Source: Symsagittifera roscoffensis (Eukaryota; Xenacoelomorpha; Acoela; Convolutidae). Taken from it: a stretch of 64,000 nt of DNA. Where the stretch lies: positions 46,254,381 through 46,318,380 of the forward strand of contig NC_087065.1 in the NCBI RefSeq assembly GCF_963678635.1, given 5' to 3'. The position numbers were made by a program, and so were the translations under genes. Below the pieces are notes generated by a model. The model was not told the origin of the DNA. It made no database searches and saw only the letters and a program-made list of their open reading frames with translations. This document shows, in pieces, positions 1 through 10,058 of this stretch; position 1 is the first letter of the stretch; the number at the start of each line of letters is the position of its first letter.

Positions 1-2
1 AA

Positions 3-1430
3 GAACAACAACAATTTTTAACGATGTTTAACTTTGAACACTCACAAATTACACAAATCGAATTTGACAAACTAGCAAAAGAACTATTAAAACATTCAAC
101 AGTCTACGCAACATCAAAATTTGATGTTGGGAAAATCAGTTCATCACTACATCTCCCGTTAAAACCTGACGCAGTTTTCAAAAAACAAAGAGCTAGTAAA
201 GTACCAATTCATTTACATGACAAAGTTAACAGATATATTTTAGAACAATACAAAATTATCTCACCAGTAAATAAAGAAGAACAACCAAAAGGTAACACAT
301 TTATTAACCCTGTTATCATCCTAGCAAAAGGAGAATCATTAAAAATAGTTTTAGACGCTAGATACCTCAATTCACCAATAGACGAATCGAAATGCAATTG
401 GCCTATTGAACCAATACAAGTTATTTTAACAAAAATAAACGAAAAAAAATTTACAACCGCAGATATGAATAGTGCATACAATCAAATGCCACTAGATGAA
501 CAATCACGACGTTTAACACAATTTGTTATTGGAAATCAACAATATGAATTCAACCGCCTATTCTATGGAACTTCCCTAGGACCAGCAGCATTTTCAGCTT
601 TTATGAGCAAAATTTTTAGACCACTAATACTCAAGAAAAACGCAATCACCTATTTAGACGATGTTTTTATGCAATCACAGACAGAAGAAGAAATGTTTAC
701 AGTTTTAGAACACTATCATAAAATACTTCAGAACGAAAATCTGAAGGCCGCCCCCTATAAATCATACTTTTTTTTAACACGAGTTAAATTTTTAGGACAT
801 AATATAAAAAGAAACACGATCACTCCATTAAAATCTTGCATCGATGCTATTCAAAAACTTCAACCACTAACAAACAAAAAGAAAATCCAAGAATTCCCTG
901 GAATGTTAAATTTCTTAAGCAAGTACATTTACAAAATGCAATTATATTTAAGACCATTCTATAATATCCTCAGACAACAAAATATTTTTGAATGGACCAC
1001 TGAACATCAAACACGATTTGAAGAAATTGAAAAACTTTTAACTGAACAAATTTCAAACACAATTCCAGATCCAAATCAACCATTCTATGCAATGTGCGAT
1101 GCTTCAAATTTTGGCATCGGCGCAGCATTACTACAATCACATAGTGGTACAAATAAAATGAACCTTATATCAGCAAATTCCCGATTATTCACTCAAGCAG
1201 AGCTACGACTCTCAACTCTAATGAGAGAATGTACAGCTATAATTTATACACTTACAGAATATGAATTTCTGATACTTGGATCAAAACTTCCAACAGTTCT
1301 ATTCACAGATCATAAACCAATCATTTTTCTCTTTACACAAAAATCTAACCCAAACCACCGAGTTTACAGATTTCAACTAATTCTAATGAAATTTCCAAAC
1401 TTACATGTGAGTAAAACAACACTCGCATAA
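3..1430 (+). pseudogene. pol: pol fragment: reverse transcriptase and RNase H
   Basis: The frame is open to the window edge, so the Met at base 24 is not the real start. Counting from that Met, the RT palm shows TADMNSAY (catalytic Asp 147), the GTSLGPAAF turn (182-190) and the YLDD box (210-213). The RNase H domain follows with CDAS (Asp 359), RECTAI (Glu 403) and TDHKP (Asp 429). The order and the spacing of about 145 residues between YLDD and the RNase H Asp fit Ty3/Gypsy pol. The protein ends abruptly after the RNase H core at a frame change near base 1405-1430, where the end of RNase H and the following tether appear partly lost. The downstream pol piece resumes in another frame at 1411. 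Gag and protease are outside the window. Confidence 0.9.
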
Positions 1431-2136
1431 AAAAGACCTTTTTCCGTTAATTGAAAAAGAAAATTTAACTGATAAAATAAATTTATCAGGACCACAAACA
1501 AATGATTCAAAATACGCAATAAATCAAGTCTTTGACCTCCATGACCCACTTGACACAATTCCCCTATCTAAATTAGATATTGAAAATATTTTTCTCCCTC
1601 CAACAGATAAAATTACAATTGAAATCTTGAAACAATATCAAAATCTTGACCCAGTAATTAGACAACTAAAATCATGGCACAAATACAAAACTAAGCCCGT
1701 AAAGGCAGATACCACAATTTTAGGAAATAAAACACTCCTCCGATATTTCCGAAAATTTAATAATACAACAATTAATGAAAACACAGACCTTCTAGAATAT
1801 CAATTAAATGACTCTACAGTTCCCTGTCTCCCTTTAAGTATGATTCTAATAGCTTTTAACATTTCACATACACAAAACACTAAAGGACACCCTGGATCAG
1901 AGAAAACATATTCAAATTTTACACAAAAGTTTTATTTTCCAAATGCACCAATTTGGATAAAAGTACTATGCAATGATTGTATAGTATGTCAGATAAATAA
2001 ACCTTATCCAAATCAAAAACAAATAGCACAAAAACAAGATTTTAAAGGACAAAGTTTATATTTTAGCCATCGTATTCATTCGATACAAAAGGACCAATTT
2101 CACCATCCTCTGAAGGAAACTCTTACATTATGGTAA
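1411..2136 (+). pseudogene. pol: pol fragment: RNase H-integrase linker and integrase H2C2 zinc finger
   Basis: This frame is open from 1411 and continues pol after the break at about 1410-1430. An integrase N-terminal zinc-binding motif is visible. Numbered from the TTG at 1627, His 81 and His 88 (HTQNTKGHPG) pair with Cys 118 and Cys 121 (CIVCQ), the HHCC spacing usual in Ty3/Gypsy integrases. The frame runs out into a short nonsense tail ending at 2136. The true continuation (the first catalytic Asp region) is in another frame starting near 2070, so there is a frameshift between about 2064 and 2082. No Met is needed here, because this is the inside of a polyprotein. Confidence 0.82.
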
Positions 2137-2792
2137 TTGTTGATGCATTTACACATTATGTAGCACTCAACCCAGTACCACATTGTAACGCTTATTATGC
2201 TTACACAACAACACTTTATGAACACTGGATAGCTAAATTCGGATTACCCGAAATCTTAGTTACAGACAACGGTACAGAATTCATAAATAATGAAATCATC
2301 ACACTATGTCACTTATATAACATCAAACACAAACCGCGTACATCTCATGCACCTCGGACAAACGGTTTAGTCGAAGGTATGAACCGTTCACTACAAGAAT
2401 ATCTTAGATGTATCAAAAACGGAAATGATACAAGATACACAGAATGGTCAGCAAATGTAAAATTGTTTCCCTTAGCATATAATTCACAAATTACGACAGC
2501 TCTAGGAATGTCACCATACGAAATGCTTTTTAATCAAAAGCCACGTAAACCAATTATGTTTACAACAAACTCTCATAAAAATGCACAAGGTCATTGCCAA
2601 CCAAATAAAGACTCAGTTTGTTATAACCTACCGTTACACACGCATGATGAAGATCATTTTCATCACCCACAAATCCTTAAATTAGCCTCCGGTACACACA
2701 CCGAATGGATTTTCAATAGAGATAAAAAACACAATGAAATTTACCAAAGAATAACAAAAAAATTGTTACAAAGGCAAAACATTAACGCTTAA
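2067..2792 (+). pseudogene. pol: pol fragment: integrase catalytic core (DDE)
   Basis: The frame is open from 2067, after a TAG at 2064. The first catalytic Asp is encoded at 2082-2084 and is followed by the usual Gly-Pro-Ile. Numbered from the Met at 2130, the second Asp is D46 in VTDNGTEF and the Glu is E82 in GLVEGMN, giving exactly 35 intervening residues (D,D-35-E). SPYEMLF follows, as in many Ty3/Gypsy integrases. Its role would be 3'-end processing and strand transfer of element cDNA into host DNA. The frame closes at 2792 beside a tandem AACGCTT duplication (2784-2797), and the C-terminal domain continues in a third frame. Confidence 0.88.
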
Positions 2793-2794
2793 CG

Positions 2795-3187
2795 CTTTTA
2801 AAAATTAATTCACGCTTTACACCAGCCTCAGATTTAAAAATTGGAACATTTGTCTTAGTACCTAATTTTAATACACAAAAAGGAATTTCTAAAAAATTAC
2901 AACCCCTTCGCAAAGGACCATACCAAATAATTGCCAAACCCCCTGACGTAACGTATAAAATCACCGATTCAGACCAAAAAGAAATTGTTCAACATCGAAA
3001 CAATCTATTGCCTTACTACCCAAAAGAATACGCACTACGCGAATTAACTCAATTATATTCTTTCACAGGTTTAAAAGTTATTCAAAATCACCCACATACG
3101 GAAAATGAAATAAATGAACAAAACGACATTCACCTTGAAAAACAAAATAAAAACCAACTACAACCCAAAACAATACAAAAAAGCTAG
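2795..3187 (+). pseudogene. pol: pol fragment: integrase C-terminal GPY/F domain
   Basis: This open frame of about 130 codons begins immediately after the core fragment. It contains DLKIGTFVLVPN followed by LRKGPYQIIAKPP. The GPY is the GPY/F module found at the C-terminus of Ty3/Gypsy and gammaretroviral integrases, which contributes to DNA binding and multimerisation. The end is rich in Gln, Asn and Lys and terminates at TAG 3185-3187. The reading frame differs from the catalytic core, so this copy carries a break between 2770 and 2800. The piece has no initiation codon of its own and is best read as part of pol. Confidence 0.78.
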
Positions 3188-3225
3188 ATCAAAAAATACC
3201 TCAGTAAGAAAGGAAAAAAAGAAAA

Positions 3226-3375
3226 ATGATAGAAAAAATTATACCACAGGAACAAGTCGAGAAATCAGAACATAGAGAGTCATCACGACTTAGAAATCAA
3301 CCACGTAAAAACTACAAAACATTCATCCCACAATCTAAAATATTAAAGAAAGTTGAATTTCAAAAACAGCTTTAA
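3226..3375 (+). CDS. Short basic ORF after integrase, probable pol C-terminal tail
   Basis: A 49-codon ORF starts with ATG after a purine-rich stretch and ends at TAA. It contains ESSRLRNQPRKNYKTF, a basic Arg/Asn/Lys segment of the kind seen near the end of some Ty3/Gypsy pol proteins. It lies 38 bp downstream of the integrase fragment. Inference: it is either the detached last part of pol or a small independent ORF. Length alone does not prove coding, but the charged composition is unlike the surrounding AT-rich noncoding DNA. Confidence 0.45.
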   Translation: MIEKIIPQEQVEKSEHRESSRLRNQPRKNYKTFIPQSKILKKVEFQKQL

Positions 3376-4197
3376 TTTTAAAATTAATAATCTTTGCACC
3401 TTTGAATCATTTTGAACTTTCATTTTTTCAAAATAACATGCTGACAAACACGCAACGATTCTAGTTCAAAATTAGCCAATAGTATTCATTCAATCCGTCA
3501 CCTTCTATAACCATAACACAAACCAATTAGACGAAAGATATTAAACTCCAGGCATATATATAACTATAACTTTACAACCTCCAGGTCAAAAATAAGCAAA
3601 CCACTCAAACTTGACAACTAAAATAAATACCATCATAATATCATAACCCTCTCTTATCTAATAACGCAAAGATCAAAAATATTTTCCCAACTTATACCTC
3701 AAAAACCCCCCAACCAAAAATGATAAATTAGCCTAAAGTAAAAATACGACCATATTACTTTAGCCTAAAGAACAAAAATCTCAAAAATACCCCAGATCAC
3801 CTGACAAATAAAAATAAAGCAAAGAAGACCTCCCGAACACCATAAAATTCGCCCCCAACAATTTTTAACAAAACTCAACCCACTTGTCAAAAAATCAATA
3901 AATAATTCGACCACACTTGAAAATCGCCCCAAACAACAAAAAATATTCCACCAAGAAGCCATTTCTTAAATGCTCTTCTCTCGATCAGTCAATACAATTT
4001 TCAACATTTTCATAAACTTTTTAACAATACTTAAACTTTTATTCATATTTCTCTTTGATACTTTTGAAGCTTTTATAATAATTTTAATCATTTTTTGCAA
4101 TATTTTTTAAATTTTCTACTCCCTATTTGAAATATATCTCCAACTTTCCCAAATCATTGCCCATATTCACAGGTACGATAAACCAAAGTTTATTTAA
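3376..4197 (+). other. pol-env intergenic stretch, mostly noncoding
   Basis: A C- and A-rich strand with many stops, apart from the small hydrophobic ORF at 3970-4110. A leader or splice acceptor for an env transcript would be expected in or near it, but I could not single out a convincing acceptor. Confidence 0.4.
3970..4110 (+). CDS. 46-codon hydrophobic peptide ORF
   Basis: ATG to TAA encodes 46 residues that are almost entirely Phe, Ile and Leu after an N-terminal Arg-Ser-Val stretch, with one Asp-Thr-Phe-Glu interruption. It would form one or two membrane helices. AT-rich DNA readily gives Phe/Ile/Leu frames by chance, so coding status is weak. Its position just upstream of a second membrane ORF (4198) in the same element is the only support. 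Confidence 0.25.
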   Translation: MLFSRSVNTIFNIFINFLTILKLLFIFLFDTFEAFIIILIIFCNIF

Positions 4198-4482
4198 ATG
4201 ATACGAACCATTTTTAGTAGAACAGATATTTTTTTACTATTTGTAATTTTTATACCATTTTTATCATCCCTAATATTGACAATAGGCAAATGTATAAAGA
4301 AGGCAATCATAACATTCGCCTTAGCAACAATCCTTTTAATTGTTTTTCTTGAAGAATACTACATAAACATAAATTTTTTCACTAAGAAAAATCAATCAGA
4401 CAACCTTCAAAAATTGCTAACCAACAATCACACAGTCAGTCTTCACCGACATCATCCCAAGAAAACCCGACAATACCTATAA
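4198..4482 (+). CDS. Small two-TM ORF of the retroelement
   Basis: 94 codons from ATG. Residues about 11-30 and 37-51 are strongly hydrophobic and separated by a Lys/Gly/Cys loop (TIGKCIKKA), giving a helical-hairpin membrane protein with a hydrophilic tail. The hydrophilic part runs out of frame: from about 4386 a neighbouring frame carries a Gln/Ser/Thr/Pro-rich sequence leading into the ORF at 4590-5534. Inference: originally this could have been the membrane-anchored N-terminus of that Pro-rich protein. No family is recognised. Confidence 0.4.
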   Translation: MIRTIFSRTDIFLLFVIFIPFLSSLILTIGKCIKKAIITFALATILLIVFLEEYYININFFTKKNQSDNLQKLLTNNHTVSLHRHHPKKTRQYL

Positions 4483-5534
4483 CTACCCAAAACCCCCAAA
4501 CATCTACACGAATTTCTTTCCAAGATAACCCATACACTTTTGAAGAACGACACGCTCGCTTATCTGAACCATTAGAACCAGTCTAGTGACAGGCACCTCT
4601 AAGTGAACCAACATATAACTTGTACCCAACACTACCACAAGAATTAAGTAGAATAAGAAATATTAGTCAAAACCAAAATACAGTTGAAATAAATAGAAAA
4701 ATTATACATCCACGACGAAATAGAAATTTTCAAACCCCCCGAGTTCATTTTGATATACCCCAATCCCCATCACCAAGTACTCCAGAAAACCCAATTAGCA
4801 TACTACCGGAAACCCCTACACTTCTTTCACAATGTAGCGGCTCAAGTATACCCTCAGATTACTTAGGTGCAACACCAACATCTGAACAAATACGTGACAA
4901 TCCCTTTAACCCCCCCCCTCCCAACCAAACATCACGACTACCATATTGGACAACACACTCATTCACACAAGGTGAACCAAATTTAATAAATGACCCAATA
5001 GATATTTCTACGGATACAACAACATCATCATCACTACCAGAAAGATTATCACTACCGTCCACACCATCAATAAGCCAAATTTCACCGACGCCTTTCCCCC
5101 TAAATTTTCCAAATAACCTCGACGCTAGATATCGAGAACAATCATCAACAAATATCCCTTTAAGATTAGATTGGAACACGTTCACAGCACCCCCACCATT
5201 ATTTAGACAACATCCAGAAAGTAACCGACTCCACAATTGGGCACTCCATAGACTGCAATATAGACAAGACATCCACGAAGACATTCGTGACCATAACATC
5301 CAAATACTCCAACAAAATAGTCTACAATTAAAATTTGAAATCACGGTTAAACTTAAAAACATTGCTCAACATCCTTTCCCATTAAACCCACCCAATATAA
5401 CAGCTCAATCGCTACCACCACCATTTATAACAACTGAAGTAACATATAAAAACGACAGATATACCAAAAAGACAATTGGTTACATCACATTTTATAACCC
5501 ATACTCAGGATTATCATACACATGTATATTCTAA
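4386..5534 (+). pseudogene. Pro-rich accessory ORF preceding env
   Basis: One frame is open from 4386 to 5534 except for adjacent in-frame TAG and TGA stops at 4584-4589. The first two thirds are rich in Pro, Ser, Thr and Asn (for example PSPSTPENPISILPETPTLL) and look disordered. The last 110 residues are more structured, with an Arg/His/Gln-rich helix (LHRLQYRQDIHEDIRDHNIQ) and beta-like strands ending in NPYSGLSYTC. The stop codon overlaps the start of the env ORF by 13 nt (ATG at 5522), so the two are translationally packed. Unknown function. It sits where a matrix-like or regulatory product could be, but no family is recognised. Its C-terminal part loosely resembles that of the ORF following env. 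Confidence 0.6.
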
Positions 5535-6169
5535 AAATATTGATACTTCAACAAATCCTTTTTCTAACCTTTTCCGATCAGAACACAAATCCTTCTCCCC
5601 GCACAGGACCCCAGGACTTATTAGTAACACACTACGATTGTGAAGAAAATGAACAAAAAACACTACACAAATATGCAATAAATCAAGTATCACAATGCGA
5701 AACGGAACCACAAGCTATAGAAACTACAAATGTAATAGCGACACTGTATTCAAAAGCCCGAGCAACAACAGTTGCAGGATATAAATTTACAGCAACATTT
5801 TCCGATAAGAAAGTACATTGTTCACAAGTTTCAAACGGAAATAAAAACCAACTTGACCACGAATCATTCTACCAAAGTAATATAGAACGACTTCTACAAC
5901 TAAATCCCGATGATTGTAAAAACGAGCTACTCAGGTTAAATATCACAAGAAATAAAAACACCGACAGAAAACTAGTATATTTTCAAGTCTTTGCCGATTC
6001 TGTACATCAAGCAGAACTTGAAAGATATCAAGGACATATAAAACTAGATGAAAAATACCCATACAACGGCGCACACGGAAGATTAACTTATGACATACAC
6101 GATAAGCACTGGATACCACACATTGGTATAAATAATCCATCAAACTGCAAATCAGACACAAATAAATAA
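5522..6169 (+). pseudogene. env: env fragment 1: signal peptide and N-terminal ectodomain
   Basis: ATG at 5522 is followed by a hydrophobic signal peptide (about residues 1-18). About 20 residues later comes HYDCEENEQKT, a Tyr-Asp-Cys motif near the mature N-terminus, with more cysteines at regular intervals (QCETE, HCSQV, DDCKN). This layout matches the start of the chuvirus-like/gB-like class III glycoproteins found in chuviruses and in env-bearing LTR elements, though I judge this by remembered pattern only. The frame ends at TAA 6167-6169, and the remaining ectodomain continues in a different frame, open from 6132. It overlaps the preceding Pro-rich ORF by 13 nt. Confidence 0.7.
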
Positions 6170-6185
6170 AGGATATCAAGAAATA

Positions 6186-7394
6186 ATGTTTTTCGATTGG
6201 AAAATACAACTCGAAAAAATACAACTCACACGAGATTTATCCGACAACACAATGATCTATCAAGGAATTAGATTACCTTGTAAAAACTATCAAGGTTATT
6301 GTGATCCTACAACACGGACACAAGCAACAATTGTTTGGTTTCCCGAAGATACCTGCACAACATTTCAAGTAGCAAAAATACACGCTCGAATGATAAAATT
6401 TCACGAAAAATATTTTAAACAATCAATTCCATATAAACAAGTCCATCCATCACGAAAACAAAGTACTGATTTTCGAAATCTCCATAATATAGAAAATAAA
6501 TTAACACGTTTCCAAATATATCAAGAAACAGAAATCGCATGCAAATACAGAAACCCACTTCACAAAACACAATATTCTGAAATATTAGTTGAATACGATA
6601 AAGGTTTCGACATGACCACTGGAAAAATAAAAATTGACCCTTATGCCACAGGTCACCTTCTACACGGAGGAACATCATATATACCAGTTAACTTTCAAAA
6701 AAGTAATGGTCAACCTGGTGGAAAACTAAAGCCACATGACACTAGAAGCACACGTTTACAAGAACTATCACTAATGAATAATTATTATTTTGGTAATATC
6801 CACTATGATATCCACTTAGATATGAAGTTAGACTACACGATTAGTCGAATTTTTCAAGAAATGTCACTCTCCGAATTAGAAACACTTCACCAACTATGCG
6901 AATTAGAAAGGACACAAATCCTACAATCACTCGCACTAGCAGTGTTAAAAATACCCTACGCAGGATATTTATTATCAGGAAATAGATCAAATTTTCTAGA
7001 CTACGAAGGAAACATTTTATGGTTTTATACTTGTACCAAAAAAGTGTCACCACTATATGTTTTTGAAGATAAACGCTGTTATAAAAGAACCCCTATCTTT
7101 TACAAAAATAAGGTACATTTTGTTGACACACTTTCAAGACGAACATATTTTTGGGATATCGCAGTCCCATGTGGATCAGAAAATAGCCACAATGTAGTAC
7201 AATTGAACCCTGATGAAGATAAATATTATCTTCTTACTCCATACCCCACGTTAATGCAATCACTCAAAAAATTTTCACCCGAAAGCATCAGAGCTATTGC
7301 TCGTATTCCAAATATTGATTTACAATCAATTGGAATATATTCAAAATCAGATATCCAACACCACATTAGAACACAACAATTCCAAGAATTATGA
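6186..7394 (+). pseudogene. env: env fragment 2: central ectodomain, chuvirus/gB-like glycoprotein
   Basis: This frame is open from 6132, with its first Met at 6186. Numbered from that Met, the conserved core is at about 206-330: a helix beginning FQEMSLSELETLHQLCELER, then LSGNRSNFLDYEGN, a Cys-containing strand, DKRCYKRTPI, and KVHFVDTLSRRTYF. The CELERTQ helix, the GNRS turn and the VD...R.T(Y/F) segment are what I recognise as the signature of chuvirus-type glycoproteins, also captured as env by several metazoan LTR retroelements. The expected role is receptor binding and membrane fusion. It ends at an in-frame TGA (7392-7394), and the same frame continues directly into the next fragment. 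Confidence 0.75.
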
Positions 7395-7664
7395 ACACAA
7401 ATGGACACTATACAAAGACAATCAATTGACCAAAATTTACGCAAACTTGCCGAAACCGCAGGATTTGCAGATATTTATACACAAGATTATAGCGGATATT
7501 TTAAAGACATTAAAGACTATATATATCTAAACGGTGAAAAATACAGGCCACAAGATATTTCACCTATAAATATTTTTAGCTTTGTTACACTAAAAAATGA
7601 AATTCTCGACTTTCTAGGATGGCCCTATTACATCAAAATTAACTATCCTGTACGCAATGTTTAA
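7395..7664 (+). pseudogene. env: env fragment 3: membrane-proximal ectodomain
   Basis: It is in the same frame as the preceding fragment and separated from it only by the TGA at 7392. It starts MDTIQRQSIDQNLRKLAE at 7401, an amphipathic helix, and continues with Tyr/Asp-rich sequence and a short hydrophobic run (EILDFLGWPYYI). The frame closes at 7664, overlapping the next ORF by 8 nt in a different frame. It is interpreted as the stem of the envelope protein between fusion domain and membrane anchor. Confidence 0.6.
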
Positions 7665-8136
7665 CTTTATAGGATTTCTTTTTTCACTTTTAAAAGGAAT
7701 CTATAACACATGCGCTATACACACACAAGTAAATAGACAAGCAAGTGTAGCACGCATACTATTTGCAGGATTTTTTGGAATTTTTTCATCATCAATTAAC
7801 AAAATTCTTCTAGACGCACAAATAAAAGTATATAATACAAAAATAGCGACAAGACAGAACACATACGACGAAGAACATAATAACATAGAAGCAACACCTA
7901 CCGCACCACAGTTGCCACCCCTACCACATAATCATCCATTATCCTTAGTCCCACGTAATTTCCGAAACCTAGCAATAACACATAACCCAATTTTTAGACA
8001 AAACATATCGCAAAGTCCCATACAACATATAATGACACATCATTTACAAGATGATAATACATATGAACAAATTATAGAACAACCCCATACCACCGCTTTT
8101 CAGTCTCTAAATAATCATTTTTTTAGCCCACGATGA
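7657..8136 (+). pseudogene. env: env fragment 4: membrane anchor and cytoplasmic tail
   Basis: Residues 1-15 (MFNFIGFLFSLLKGI) and about 33-50 (ILFAGFFGIFSSSINKIL) are hydrophobic, separated by a His/Gln/Arg loop. A long polar tail rich in His, Pro, Asn and Gln follows. This suits the anchor and tail of the envelope protein broken upstream. The stop TGA (8134-8136) overlaps the ATG of the next ORF as ATGA, suggesting coupled termination and re-initiation or simply tight packing of a polycistronic RNA. Confidence 0.55.
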
Positions 8137-8948
8137 GCCGACAACTTGGAGCCCTACACCGCTCAAATTCCCATCCAACCGACCTCCACACTCCAATCCC
8201 AATAGTCCCACTTTTTGCTTTCCCGCCACCCGATTTTTCAACTATTAATATATCATCAAGCATGAATTCGGATATTATTTCAGATATTTCAGTTTTATAC
8301 TCCATTTCACAACTTAATAACCCTAAAATAGAAACCCCTGACAAATTTGCAGACTCCGAACCATCTCCATCCAATAATTTTCAAACCAACTCCTCAGTTT
8401 TTTCAAAACCCCCTTTTCAACCGATCCCACCAAATAACCCACTCCCATCCGTTTCTACTCCTTCTTATGCTTCACAAGTAACCCCAACCTGTTATCCATT
8501 TTATTCCGACCGATCATCTAATAATTCTCCAGGTACCCCCCAAATCTCCCAGGAACTCGATAATTTTATCACCCTACAACAACAGCTAATACAACCTAAC
8601 ATCCTCACTATAAATCAAATTTCATCCACAATAGAATCCTCATACCCACCTACTCCTACACCCTCCTCAGCTTACACTGCATCATTAGCAAAATCATCCA
8701 CATCCACCGAATCATCAAATAGCACTGACCGAGCTTATCGCACTTTTACAAGAAAATTCCCGAACCATCCATTCCCGACCAAACCAGGAACAGCCTGCGA
8801 ATATATTAATTATCCACACCACACCAACACGAAAAATTTTCTAGCAATCACCTTACCCTCATTCCCACAATATACTTTAAACACACCTAACGACACTAAC
8901 GACACACGTAGTTTTGTAGATGAACATATTTTAATGCCGACAATTTAA
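8133..8948 (+). CDS. Post-env Pro/Ser-rich ORF, N-terminal part
   Basis: 271 codons from the ATG of an ATGA overlap with env. Composition is Ser, Pro, Thr and Asn rich through residue about 200 (segments such as PPFQPIPPNNPLPSVSTP and SSYPPTPTPSSAYTASLA), typical of disordered regulatory or assembly proteins. A more ordered end contains FTRKFPNHPFPTKPGTACEY. No domain is recognised. Downstream, a second frame carries a structured segment (9067-9687), so the original product was probably 500-600 residues long with the breaks being mutations. Being 3' of env is unusual for Ty3/Gypsy elements. Confidence 0.6.
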   Translation: MSRQLGALHRSNSHPTDLHTPIPIVPLFAFPPPDFSTINISSSMNSDIISDISVLYSISQLNNPKIETPDKFADSEPSPSNNFQTNSSVFSKPPFQPIPPNNPLPSVSTPSYASQVTPTCYPFYSDRSSNNSPGTPQISQELDNFITLQQQLIQPNILTINQISSTIESSYPPTPTPSSAYTASLAKSSTSTESSNSTDRAYRTFTRKFPNHPFPTKPGTACEYINYPHHTNTKNFLAITLPSFPQYTLNTPNDTNDTRSFVDEHILMPTI

Positions 8949-9066
8949 TTACCATTTTACTAATCCCCTTTGCCTGCCACTATCTAGTACTCATAACGAT
9001 ATAGAAAAGAATAAAGATATGCTATATAGACTCACCGCAACACTAACACCTAGACAATTTACTTAA

Positions 9067-9687
9067 ATAGGATATAAAAAATCACTAAAAACATTCACTG
9101 CACCCCGAGCTAACGAATTTACAATAGAATATTACGACCATAATATCATCCGAACTAATCAAGACCAATTTCTAGATGACGACCGCTTCGCTAACCCACA
9201 ATTAACAGAAAAATTCTTCATCAAAACGACATATGTATTCACACTTAATGTTTTTGATAGAAAATATGATCACATCATTTCTGAAGCACTAACTGATATT
9301 CAAGCTTACGAAAATTTTAAAGAAAAATTTCAGTTATTTTCACTAACCTTTCACTTCCTTGCACCAAATGAACGCGATTCGCACTGTTCACACGACATTA
9401 TGTTACGCACTAAACAGACTCATACATATACATACTATCGCTTTATCGAAAATCATTTTGATTTACATACTCCATCAAGACAACCACACCATCGTTTTCA
9501 GTTTCTTAACTCGAAGTACACTTCACCATTTTTTCTAAATTTCACCTATTGCATCAAGGATACTAACCTCCACGGCATCCTCCGCAATTTTGACCCAGTA
9601 ACACAAATGTATGTCCCAGCACGAAGACCTTTACTGCCGAAGAATCCAGACCCTTCCTTATCCCACATGAATTTATCCAACCTATAG
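9067..9687 (+). pseudogene. Post-env ORF, structured middle part
   Basis: 206 codons without a stop after an in-frame TAA at 9064. The same frame is also open upstream from about 8941. The sequence is a mix of beta-strand and helix patterns (TYVFTLNVFDRKYDHIISEA) with several Cys and His and no low complexity, unlike the preceding Pro/Ser-rich segment. TFTAP and DHNI occur here in the same order as in the Pro-rich ORF before env, as does a C-terminal Pro-Phe...Thr-Tyr...Asn/Asp-Pro pattern. I recognise no family. It ends at TAG 9685-9687, and the frame shifts near 9640-9660. Confidence 0.55.
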
Positions 9688-9926
9688 AAATCCCAATATT
9701 AGAATTTATTCACAATACTAAATATAATCACAAAATATATAACCTCATTCAAAACACACCTTATGAGTTTGCAGTAGGCACCGAAGAACTAAAAACCATT
9801 AAAGCACCTCAATTGCTTTGGCCACTGCTGCAAACTAAAAACATCATTCGCATACTAGCAAAATTACTAACAAATTCGGACATAATACACGACATCTTTC
9901 CCCACGGCTTTTTCCCAGACGATTAA
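9660..9926 (+). pseudogene. Post-env ORF, C-terminal part
   Basis: This frame stays open for 88 codons and reads as an ordinary alpha/beta protein end (ILEFIHNTKYNHKIYNLIQ, then LLWPLLQTKNIIRILAKLL), finishing FFPDD at TAA 9924-9926. It takes over from the previous fragment through a frameshift. Three nucleotides after the stop is a consensus splice donor. Confidence 0.5.
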
Positions 9927-9929
9927 CAG

Positions 9930-10058
9930 GTAAGTATAATTTAAAAATATTCCTAACTAATACATTTAATTTAGTACTAACCATTCTTTACTCATGTTTC
10001 TTTTACATTTTTAGTCTTAATACCACGATCATCTGCAAAAAAGAGAAAAGTAAAATAA
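9930..10058 (+). other. Possible 85-nt intron followed by a basic NLS-like tail
   Basis: CAG/GTAAGT at 9927-9935 is a perfect donor. A pyrimidine-rich tract ending TTTTTAG at 10014 is a good acceptor 85 nt downstream. After the acceptor, one frame reads Pro-Arg-Ser-Ser-Ala-Lys-Lys-Arg-Lys-Val-Lys-stop (10023-10058), a monopartite nuclear-localisation-like cluster. In the frame in which this copy ends at 9926 the tail would not be translated, so the link depends on one of the frameshifts being a mutation. The splice signals are clear, but use is unproven. Confidence 0.4.

Noticed and set aside
4859..5362. 167-codon minus-strand ORF
   Set aside because: Antisense shadow of the Pro-rich ORF; the + strand frame has the coherent composition and position.
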